Source: Sphingomonas sp. CROZ-RG-20F-R02-07 (lineage in GTDB: Bacteria > Pseudomonadota > Alphaproteobacteria > Sphingomonadales > Sphingomonadaceae). From it: 64,000 bases of DNA. The stretch spans positions 62,001 through 126,000 of the forward strand of contig NZ_JAKNQJ010000002.1 in the NCBI RefSeq assembly GCF_022662335.1. Reading direction: 5' to 3'. The translations under genes were made by a program, and so were the position numbers. Positions 36,123 through 44,491 of the stretch are shown piece after piece; positions within the stretch are counted from its first letter, which is position 1, and every line of letters begins with the position of its first letter. The notes beneath the pieces were generated by a model. The model did no database searches, was not told the DNA's origin, and worked only from the letters and a program-made list of their open reading frames with translations.

Positions 36123-38600
36123 ATGGCGTCCGAAGCTCCTCCTCCCGCACGATCCCGGCTCCGCCGCGCCTGGGGGCGCTGGTGGGTGAAGCTGCTCGTC
36201 ATCGTCGCGGCGCTCGCCGCGATCGGCTATGCGCTGCTGTGGGTGATCGTCATCCGCCACTTGCCCTCGGTCGATTCGCTGCGCGCCTATGAGCCGCCGC
36301 TGCCGACCAACGTGCGCGGCATCGATGGCACGCCGATCCACAGCTATGCCCGCGAACGCCGCGTCGAACTGGGCTATGCCGAATATCCGCCGCTGCTGAT
36401 CCGCGCCTTTCTGGCAGCGGAGGACAAGTCGTTCTTCGAGCATCACGGCGTGGATTTCACCGGCCTTGCCGGCGCGGTGATCGACTATACGTCGAAGATC
36501 GGCACCGGCCGGCGGGCACGGGGTGGCTCCACGATCACCCAGCAGGTCGCCAAGAACCTGCTGATCGGCAACGAATATTCGCCCACCCGCAAGTTGAAGG
36601 AGGCGATCCTCGCGATCAAGATCGAGGACACGCTGACCAAGCCGCAGATCCTCGAACTCTATCTCAACCAGATCGCGCTCGGCCGGAACGCGTTCGGCGT
36701 CGAGGCCGCGAGCCACGCCTATTTCGACAAGGAACTGACCGAGCTGGATCTGGCGCAGCTCGCCTATCTGGCGATCCTGCCCAAGGGGCCGTCCAATTAC
36801 GATCCGGTGCGCAACGCCGATCGCGCGCTCGTGCGGCGCAATTACGTGCTGGGCGAGATGCTGAAGAACGGCTTCATCACCCGCGCGCAGCATGACGAGG
36901 CGGTGGCGGAGCCGCTCGGCACCGTGCTGCGGCGCAAGCCCAAGTTCGAGGCGGTGGGCGGCTATTTCGTCGAGGAGGTCCGCCGCCAGTTGATCGACAA
37001 GTTCGGCGAGACCGCACGCGACGGGCCGTACGGCGTCTATCAGGGCGGGCTGTGGGTGCGCACCTCGCTCGACACGCGGTTGCAGGATCTGGCCGCGCAG
37101 GCGCTGCGCGACGGCCTGCTGCGCTACGATCGCGGGCGCGGTTGGGCGGGGCCGATCCGCCATGTCGAGATCGACGGCGACAATTGGCTCCAGCCGCTGC
37201 TCAACACCAATATCGGGCTCGATTATTCGGACTGGCGCGCCGCGATCGTGATCGCGCGCGATCCCGAGGGCGCGCGGATCGGCTTTGCCGACGGCCAGAC
37301 CGGCACGCTGCCGCGCTACGCGGCGCAGATGCCGGTGCGCGGGCGCGGCGGCAGCGCGTTCGGCGCGATCAAGGCGGGCGACATCATCGCGGTGGCGCCC
37401 GAGGGCGGCGCCTGGGCGCTGCGCGCGGTGCCCAAGGTCTCGGGCGGCTTCGTGGTCGAGGAGCCGGGCACCGGCCGCGTGCTGGCGATGCAGGGCGGCT
37501 TCGACAACCGCTTGCAGGCGTTCAACCGCGCCACGCAGGCCGAGCGCCAGCCGGGTTCGACGATCAAGCCGATCATCTATTCCGCCGCGCTCGACAACGG
37601 CATGACGCCCGCGACCATCCTGCTCGACGCGCCGTTCTGCGTCTATCAGGGCGCGCGGCTCGGGCAGAAATGCTTCAAGAATTTCGGCAACGAGGGCGGC
37701 TCCGGCCCGCACACCATGCGCTGGGGCATCGAACAGTCGCGCAACCTGATGACGGTGCGCGCCGCCGCCGCGACGGGCATGCCCAAGGTGGTGGAGCGGA
37801 TCAAGGCGATGGGGATCGGCAGCTTCCCGCCCTATCTCGCCTATGCGCTGGGTGCGGGCGAGACGACCGTCGCGCAGATGGTGAACGCCTATTCGATCCT
37901 GGAGAATAACGGCCGCGGCAACACGCCGACGCTGATCGATTTCGTGCAGGACCGCCACGGCAAGGTGATCCTGCCCGAGAACTGGCGCGCCTGCGACGGC
38001 TGCAACGCGCCCGACTGGAACGGCAAGGCGATGCCGCGGCCGCCGTCGCACCTGCGCCAGGTGATCGACGCGATGACCGCCTATCAGATGGTGCACATCA
38101 CCGAAGGCGTGATCCAGCGCGGCACCGCGGTGACGCTCGCCGATCTCAACCGCCCGATGTTCGGCAAGACGGGCACCAATTCCGGCCCGACCGACGTGTG
38201 GTTCGTCGGCGGCACGCCGCAGTTCGTGGGCGGCCTCTATATCGGCTACGATCACCCCGTGAGCCTCGGCGGCTATGCGCAGGGCGGCACGATCGCGGCG
38301 CCGATCTTCAAGCAGTTCGCGATCAAGGCTTATGAAGGGCTGGAGAAGATCCCGTTCCGCGCGCCGCCGGGCATCCGCATGGTGCGGATCGATCGGGCGA
38401 GCGGCCGGCCGGTCTATGGCGCCTGGCCGGACATGAGCGACCCCCGGCCGGCGGTAATCTGGGAGGCGTTCAAGCCCGAAAGCGAACCGCGCCGCGCGGC
38501 GCGCCGCGAGGCGACGCCGGGCGCGACGCCCACCGCCGCGCCGCGCGCCAAGGCGGCAAGCGACAGCGATTTCTTGCAAAGACAGGGCGGAATCTACTAG
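36123..38600 (+). CDS. mrcA: bifunctional penicillin-binding protein 1A
   Basis: This 825-residue class A PBP has one membrane anchor (about residues 21-45). The glycosyltransferase domain has Glu100 in AAEDKSFFEHHG, then GGSTITQQVAKNLL and RKLKEAILAIKIE. After an intervening OB-like region comes the transpeptidase with Ser479-x2-Lys (QPGSTIKPIIY), SRN (EQSRNLM) and KTG at 682-684 (FGKTGTNSGPTDVWF). It polymerises and crosslinks peptidoglycan at the inner membrane. The short Ala/Arg-rich C-terminal tail is low complexity. GTG 36078 is an alternative start that would add 15 residues. The exact PBP1 subtype name is tentative. Confidence 0.94.
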   Translation: MASEAPPPARSRLRRAWGRWWVKLLVIVAALAAIGYALLWVIVIRHLPSVDSLRAYEPPLPTNVRGIDGTPIHSYARERRVELGYAEYPPLLIRAFLAAEDKSFFEHHGVDFTGLAGAVIDYTSKIGTGRRARGGSTITQQVAKNLLIGNEYSPTRKLKEAILAIKIEDTLTKPQILELYLNQIALGRNAFGVEAASHAYFDKELTELDLAQLAYLAILPKGPSNYDPVRNADRALVRRNYVLGEMLKNGFITRAQHDEAVAEPLGTVLRRKPKFEAVGGYFVEEVRRQLIDKFGETARDGPYGVYQGGLWVRTSLDTRLQDLAAQALRDGLLRYDRGRGWAGPIRHVEIDGDNWLQPLLNTNIGLDYSDWRAAIVIARDPEGARIGFADGQTGTLPRYAAQMPVRGRGGSAFGAIKAGDIIAVAPEGGAWALRAVPKVSGGFVVEEPGTGRVLAMQGGFDNRLQAFNRATQAERQPGSTIKPIIYSAALDNGMTPATILLDAPFCVYQGARLGQKCFKNFGNEGGSGPHTMRWGIEQSRNLMTVRAAAATGMPKVVERIKAMGIGSFPPYLAYALGAGETTVAQMVNAYSILENNGRGNTPTLIDFVQDRHGKVILPENWRACDGCNAPDWNGKAMPRPPSHLRQVIDAMTAYQMVHITEGVIQRGTAVTLADLNRPMFGKTGTNSGPTDVWFVGGTPQFVGGLYIGYDHPVSLGGYAQGGTIAAPIFKQFAIKAYEGLEKIPFRAPPGIRMVRIDRASGRPVYGAWPDMSDPRPAVIWEAFKPESEPRRAARREATPGATPTAAPRAKAASDSDFLQRQGGIY

Positions 38601-38639
38601 CGCCCATTCCTATATAGCGTGGTGACCCGCCACATCGAC

Positions 38640-38724
38640 GTCATCCCCGCGCACGCGGGGACCCATCTTCCCCGGTCCCTCGATCGAACGGTACGAGATG
38701 GGTCTCCGCTTTCGCGGGGATGAC
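38640..38724. repeat. GTCATCCCCGCG-type inverted repeat before prfB
   Basis: The left arm is 38640-38668 (GTCATCCCCGCGCACGCGGG...) and the right arm 38696-38724 is its imperfect reverse complement (AGATGGGTCTCCGCTTTCGC...), with a 27-bp spacer. This is a widespread alphaproteobacterial extragenic palindrome. Its right arm ends only four bases before the AAAGGA ribosome site of prfB. Confidence 0.88.
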
Positions 38725-38741
38725 GGCAAAGGAGATTACCG

Positions 38742-39869
38742 ATGCGCGCCGAAGCGCAGGCCCATGTCGACACCATCAACGATGCGCTGGCGCTGCTGCG
38801 CCGGTTCCTCGATTGGGACCGCGCGCTGCGCCGGCTCGACGAGCTGAACGCGCGCGTCGAGGATCAGGCCCTGTGGAGCGATCCCAAGGCCGCGCAGGAG
38901 GTGATGCGCGAGCGTCGCCGGCTGGACGAGGCGATCACCGCGACGCGCGCGATCGAGAGCGAGCTGGCCGACACCGTCGAGCTGATCGAGATGGCGGAGG
39001 CCGAGGGCGATACCGCGATGGAGACGGACGGCGTCGCCGCGCTCGCCGAGCTCGCCGCACGGTCGGACCGCGACAAGGTGAAGGCGCTGCTGGCGGGCGA
39101 GGCCGACGGCAACGACACCTATGTCGAGGTGAATGCGGGCGCGGGCGGCACCGAGAGCCAGGACTGGGCGGGCATGCTCAGCCGGATGTATTCGCGCTGG
39201 GCCGAGCGCCACGGGCTGAAGGTCGAGCTGATCGACCAGCATTCGGGCGAGCAGGCCGGGATCAAATCGGCCACGCTGCTGCTGAAGGGCGAGAACGCCT
39301 ATGGCTATGCCAAGACCGAAAGCGGCGTGCACCGCCTCGTCCGCATCAGCCCTTATGACAGCGCGGCGCGGCGCCACACCTCGTTCGCGAGCGTCTGGGT
39401 CTATCCCGTCGTCGACGACAATATCGAGGTCGAATATAACGAAAGCGACCTGCGCATCGACACCTATCGTGCGTCCGGCGCCGGCGGCCAGCACATCAAC
39501 ACCACCGATTCGGCGGTGCGCATCACGCACATCCCGACCGGTATCGTGGTCCAGTGCCAGAACCAGCGATCGCAGCACAAGAACAAGGCGGAGGCCTATA
39601 ACCAGTTGCGCGCGCGGCTCTACGAACGCGAACTCGCGATCCGCGAGACCGCGGCCAATGCCGAGAATGCGGGCAAGACCGATATCGGCTGGGGCCACCA
39701 GATCCGCTCCTATGTGCTGCAGCCCTATCAGATGGTGAAGGACCTGCGTACCGGCGTCGTCTCCACCAGCCCGTCCGACGTGCTCGACGGCGATCTCGAC
39801 GCCTTCATGGCGGCCGCGCTGTCGCAGCGCGTGACGGGCGAAGTCGCCGATGTGGAGGACGTGGATTAA
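38742..39869 (+). CDS. prfB: peptide chain release factor 2
   Basis: This 375-residue RF2 terminates translation at UGA and UAA. It has the GGQ motif at residues 248-250 ([18 protein letters not shown]), the peptide-anticodon region reading SPY at 203-205 ([15 protein letters not shown]) where E. coli RF2 has SPF, and [11 protein letters not shown] and [10 protein letters not shown] further on. Unlike the E. coli gene there is no in-frame UGA near codon 26: the equivalent stretch ([10 protein letters not shown]) is read directly, so no programmed frameshift is needed. AAAGGA precedes the ATG. Confidence 0.97.
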   Translation: MRAEAQAHVDTINDALALLRRFLDWDRALRRLDELNARVEDQALWSDPKAAQEVMRERRRLDEAITATRAIESELADTVELIEMAEAEGDTAMETDGVAALAELAARSDRDKVKALLAGEADGNDTYVEVNAGAGGTESQDWAGMLSRMYSRWAERHGLKVELIDQHSGEQAGIKSATLLLKGENAYGYAKTESGVHRLVRISPYDSAARRHTSFASVWVYPVVDDNIEVEYNESDLRIDTYRASGAGGQHINTTDSAVRITHIPTGIVVQCQNQRSQHKNKAEAYNQLRARLYERELAIRETAANAENAGKTDIGWGHQIRSYVLQPYQMVKDLRTGVVSTSPSDVLDGDLDAFMAAALSQRVTGEVADVEDVD

Positions 39870-40637
39870 GTGCCGGTCGCGCGTTTGCCCCTGTCCCCGC
39901 CTCGAACGCGCTTTCCGCTCCGGACGCGGCACGGGGTGGCCGTGGCGATCGCCCTTCTCCTCGCCGCGTGCGACGGCTCCAAGCCGCTGATCCACCACGA
40001 ACCCGAGCAGCCCGGCCCCTTTCCCGCCGCCGATCGGCCGGTCGCGGGGATCGTCTCGTCGCGCTGGTCCACCGAGGAGGATCGCGACCGGCTGAACGAG
40101 GCGCGCGAGGTGATGGACAAGGGTGGCGTGGCGCGCGGCATGACCGTCGCCGATATCGGTGCGGGCGAGGGCTATTACACGATCCGCCTGGCCGCCCGCG
40201 TCGGCAAGACCGGCCGCGTGCTGGCCGAGGACATTTTTCCCGCGGTGCGCGATACGCTGGCGGAGCGCGCGGCGCGCGAGCGACTCGACACGGTCAGCGT
40301 GCGGCTCGGCGAGCCCGACGATCCCAAGCTGCCGCCCGCCAGCTTCGATCGCGTGCTGATGGTGCACATGTATCACGAGATCGCGCAGCCCTATGCGTTT
40401 CTCTGGCACCTGCGCCCGTCGCTCAAGCCCGACGGGCTCGTCGTCGTGGTCGATGCCGATCGCCCGACGCAGAATCACGGCACGCCGCCCGCCCTGCTGA
40501 AATGCGAGTTCGCCGCGGTCGGCTATGCGGAGGTGGCCATGAAGGACATGCCGTCCGCCGGCGGCTATCTCGCCACCTTCCGCGCGGTCGGCCCGCGCCC
40601 CGCGCCCGCCGCGATCAAGGCCTGTCGCCTGGGCTGA
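39870..40637 (+). CDS. lipoprotein-like class I SAM-dependent methyltransferase
   Basis: This 255-residue protein begins (GTG 39870, immediately after the prfB stop) with a basic segment and a lipoprotein signal, AVAIALLLAACDG, with Cys34 as the lipidation site. It continues with a class I methyltransferase core: motif I VADIGAGEGYYTIRLAARVG (residues 93-112), the acidic LAEDIFPAV strand end, and DRVLMVHMYHEI. The combination of an export signal with a SAM-binding fold is odd because SAM is cytoplasmic; similar proteins are annotated in other proteobacteria. The cytosolic alternative would start after the signal, but no good internal start is evident. Confidence 0.82.
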   Translation: MPVARLPLSPPRTRFPLRTRHGVAVAIALLLAACDGSKPLIHHEPEQPGPFPAADRPVAGIVSSRWSTEEDRDRLNEAREVMDKGGVARGMTVADIGAGEGYYTIRLAARVGKTGRVLAEDIFPAVRDTLAERAARERLDTVSVRLGEPDDPKLPPASFDRVLMVHMYHEIAQPYAFLWHLRPSLKPDGLVVVVDADRPTQNHGTPPALLKCEFAAVGYAEVAMKDMPSAGGYLATFRAVGPRPAPAAIKACRLG

Positions 40638-40652
40638 GGGCGTGGCTTCACC

Positions 40653-41033
40653 CTACAGCATCCCCATCGCGCGCATGCTCGTCGCCGCCTCGCCCGCCAG
40701 CACCAGATGGTCGAACAGCACGACCCCCACCGCGTCGAGCGTCCGCGCGAGCAGGCGGGTATAGGCGTGATCGGCGCCGCTCGGCTGCGGATCCCCGCTG
40801 GGGTGGCCATGCACCAGCACGACGCGCGCCGCGCCGAAGCCGATCGCGTCGCGCACCACGGTGCGCAGCGGCACGACGAGATGGCTCCGCCCGCCGGCGA
40901 CGTGACGCAGCGCGAGAAGCCGCCATTTCGGATCAAGATACGTCACCGCGGCGATCTCGCGCGGCGCCCGGCCGATCCCGGCGAAGCGGCGGGCGAGCGA
41001 TTCGGCGTCGAACGGGGCGGGCGGCGGCGTCAC
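40653..41033 (-). CDS. JAB (RadC-type) domain protein, N-domain absent
   Basis: The product is 126 residues from GTG 41033 and carries only the JAB/MPN domain of RadC-like proteins: [20 protein letters not shown], then [14 protein letters not shown] (the metal-site HxHPSG...D), then [20 protein letters not shown]. Full RadC proteins have an N-terminal UPF0758/HhH region, which is missing here. An ATG at 41129 would add 32 residues but overlaps the thyA start. The function of RadC is unknown; an early link to DNA repair was not upheld. It is convergent with the methyltransferase gene (15 bp). Confidence 0.8.
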   Translation of the reverse strand: MTPPPAPFDAESLARRFAGIGRAPREIAAVTYLDPKWRLLALRHVAGGRSHLVVPLRTVVRDAIGFGAARVVLVHGHPSGDPQPSGADHAYTRLLARTLDAVGVVLFDHLVLAGEAATSMRAMGML

Positions 41034-41127
41034 GCACCCGGGTGCCCGCCGGCCCCGGTCCGCGCACGCGCAACCGCCTCCGTTCCGGCGCTTGGCGGAT
41101 CGCGATCGCCCGCGTAGGCAGGCGGCC

Positions 41128-42383
<1,256 letters not shown>

Positions 42384-42392
42384 CGCGCCGCC

Positions 42393-43220
42393 TCAGCCGA
42401 GCGCCGCGCGCACCCGCGCCGCGACCGCATGGCCGTCCTCGCCCGCCTGCCGCATCGCCGCCAGCGACGGCGCGCCGGTGCGCTTGGCGAGGCGCACGCC
42501 GTCCGGGCCCGTCATCAGCGGATGGTGGTGATAGCGCGGCGTCGGCAGCCCGAGCAGCGCCTGCAACAGCCGGTGGACATGGGTGGGGGCGAACAGATCG
42601 TCGCCGCGCACCACGTCGGTCACGCCCTGCGCGGCATCGTCTACCGTCACCGCGAGATGGTAGCTGGAGGCGGCATCCTTGCGCGCCAGCACCACGTCGC
42701 CCTGCGCGAGCGGATCGGCCGCCACGGTCTCGCCATGGTCCGTCCAGATCAGCGGCCCCGCGCGCGTGTGCGCCGCCGCCATGGCGAGCCGCCACGCATG
42801 CGGCCGTGCGGGATCGGGCGCGACTAGCTCGCGGCAGGTGCCCGGATAGACCGCCACGGCGCCGTGCGGCGCGGACGCGCTGGCCGCGATCTCGGCACGG
42901 GTGCAGAAACAGGGATAGACGAGGCCCCGCGCTTGGAGCGTTGCGAGCGCGTCGTCGTAAAGCGCGGTGCGCTGCGACTGGAACGACAGGCCGTCCCATG
43001 CGAGCCCCAGCCAGGCCAGATCGTCGAGGATTCCGGCGACATGCTCGGGGCGCGAGCGGGCGCCGTCGATATCCTCGATCCGCAGCAGGAAACGCCCGCC
43101 GCGCCCGCGGGCGAAATCATGCGCGCGGATGGCGGAGGCGGCGTGGCCGAGATGCAGCCGCCCCGTCGGGCTCGGCGCGAACCGCGTGACGATGGCGCCA
43201 TCCGCCCCTTGACCCGCCAT
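42393..43220 (-). CDS. gluQ: glutamyl-Q tRNA(Asp) synthetase
   Basis: This 275-residue truncated glutamyl-tRNA synthetase homologue attaches Glu to queuosine 34 of tRNA-Asp. It has RFAPSPTGRLHLGHAASA (HIGH motif HLGH, residues 23-26), RIEDIDGARS, a zinc knuckle (CFCTRAEI...YPGTC), and RLAKRTGAPSL in the KMSKS position. The protein lacks an anticodon-binding domain, which defines the family. The start was set at ATG 43220; ATG 43238 is possible. It is divergent from the HNH gene (74 bp). Confidence 0.93.
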   Translation of the reverse strand: MAGQGADGAIVTRFAPSPTGRLHLGHAASAIRAHDFARGRGGRFLLRIEDIDGARSRPEHVAGILDDLAWLGLAWDGLSFQSQRTALYDDALATLQARGLVYPCFCTRAEIAASASAPHGAVAVYPGTCRELVAPDPARPHAWRLAMAAAHTRAGPLIWTDHGETVAADPLAQGDVVLARKDAASSYHLAVTVDDAAQGVTDVVRGDDLFAPTHVHRLLQALLGLPTPRYHHHPLMTGPDGVRLAKRTGAPSLAAMRQAGEDGHAVAARVRAALG

Positions 43221-43294
43221 CCCGGCCCGTGCTGTCATGCCTCTGTCATCGCGATCGGCCATGCCGCGTGCAAGGCCATGATGTGGGAGGAGCC

Positions 43295-43861
43295 GTGTTT
43301 CATCCCGACCTGATCCGCCATCCGGAGGGCTGTCCGGCGCTGGTGCTGAACGCCGATTACACGCCGCTGTCCTATTATCCGCTGTCGCTCTGGCCATGGC
43401 AGACGGCGGTGAAGGCGGTGTTCCTTGATCGCGTGGATATCGTCGCGCATTACGAGCGCGAGGTGCACAGCGCCAATCTGGCGATGAAGCTGCCATCGGT
43501 GATCGCGCTGAAGCAGTTCGTGCGCCCCTCCGAATTTCCCGCCTTTACCCGCTTCAACCTGTTCCTGCGCGACCGTTTCGCCTGCCAATATTGCGGCCAT
43601 CACGGCGATCTCACCTTCGATCACGTCATCCCCCGCGCGCAGGGCGGCCGGACGACCTGGGAAAATGTCGTCACCGCCTGCGCGCCGTGCAACCTGCGCA
43701 AGGGCGGCCGCACCCCTAAACAGGCATCGATGCCACTCTACGTCACCCCGATCCGGCCGACGAGCTGGCATCTGCAGGAACATGGCAAACGCTTTCCCCC
43801 GCACTATCTGCATGGCACATGGCGCGACTGGCTCTATTGGGATGTCGAGCTGGAGGCATAG
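43295..43861 (+). CDS. HNH endonuclease domain protein
   Basis: This 188-residue protein starts at GTG 43295 after the strong site GGGAGGAG. The N-terminal part (LVLNADYTPLSYYPLSLWPW) and the HNH domain, with zinc Cys97/Cys100 and Cys129/Cys132 (FACQYCGHHGD ... TACAPCN) and Asp109-His110 (TFDHVIPRAQGGRTTWENVV), define a widely conserved group of HNH proteins. They are found as single copies in many bacterial chromosomes and are not tied to restriction or phage. The biological role is unknown. No partner genes adjoin. Confidence 0.92.
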   Translation: MFHPDLIRHPEGCPALVLNADYTPLSYYPLSLWPWQTAVKAVFLDRVDIVAHYEREVHSANLAMKLPSVIALKQFVRPSEFPAFTRFNLFLRDRFACQYCGHHGDLTFDHVIPRAQGGRTTWENVVTACAPCNLRKGGRTPKQASMPLYVTPIRPTSWHLQEHGKRFPPHYLHGTWRDWLYWDVELEA

Positions 43862-43889
43862 GCGCCGCTGGGCGGTGGGGGACGGGCGA

Positions 43890-44267
43890 ATGCGGTGGAC
43901 GACGATCGCGGTGCTGGCAGGCGCGATGCTGATCGCGGGTTGCGGGCCGACGAAGAAGGAAAAGCGCGCGATGGCGGATGCCCGCGCGGCGAACTTCGTG
44001 CCGCCCTCGGTTACCTCGCGCGCCGATTTCGGCCGCCAGATGGAACGCCGCTTCCACGAACTCGATCACAATGGCGACGACGTGCTGACCCCCGACGAAT
44101 ATCCCCGCCGCGACTCGAAGCTCGCCGGGCTCGACCGCAACCATGACGGGCGGATCACGCAGGGCGAGTTCAGCGAGGGCATGATGGCGCGCTTCGACAA
44201 GGCCGATCTCAATCACGATTCCGCGGTGACCTCCGACGAGCGCGCGGTGCTGGCGAACGAGCGCTAG
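43890..44267 (+). CDS. EF-hand lipoprotein
   Basis: This 125-residue lipoprotein has signal and lipobox LAGAMLIAGC (Cys18). Three EF-hand-like calcium loops follow: residues 59-70 (DHNGDDVLTPDE), 82-93 (DRNHDGRITQGE) and 106-117 (DLNHDSAVTSDE), each with Asp/Asn at the ligand positions and Glu at position 12. It is a likely calcium-binding envelope protein. The start at 43890 gives the signal peptide, 28 bp after the HNH gene on the same strand. Confidence 0.87.
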   Translation: MRWTTIAVLAGAMLIAGCGPTKKEKRAMADARAANFVPPSVTSRADFGRQMERRFHELDHNGDDVLTPDEYPRRDSKLAGLDRNHDGRITQGEFSEGMMARFDKADLNHDSAVTSDERAVLANER

Positions 44268-44299
44268 GGCGCGGCGACGCGAATCGATCCCGCCTCGAA

Positions 44300-44411
44300 C
44301 CGTTCGTGCCGGGCGTGTCGAAGCATTCCCAGGGCCGGTGGGCGTCCGTGTGTGGAACAGGTCCCCTTTGTCGGAGATCGGTACAGGCTTCGACGAGCTG
44401 AGGTCGAACGG
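44300..44411. repeat. interspersed inverted repeat, GAGCTTGTCGAAG family, copy 3
   Basis: The left arm is 44300-44325 (CCGTTCGTGCCGGGCGTGTC...) and the right arm is 44386-44411 (GGCTTCGACGAGCTGAGGTC...), separated by 60 bp. It fills most of the 224-bp gap between the EF-hand gene and ppc; the rest holds the ppc promoter, which I cannot place. Confidence 0.8.
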
Positions 44412-44491
44412 CGTGAGAGACGCCACCACCACAGGTCGGCCCTCGCCAATCCGCGATTGACCCGGATCGCGCGGCATCGCAGCATGCGGGC

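Noticed and set aside
36084..38579. 831-codon reverse frame under the PBP1A gene
   Set aside because: It is exactly antisense to a well-supported PBP; translation is His/Arg-rich with no family features.
43295..43861. HNH gene as part of a restriction or defence island
   Set aside because: It is the common single-copy chromosomal HNH group with housekeeping neighbours (gluQRS, ppc), with no methylase or helicase nearby.
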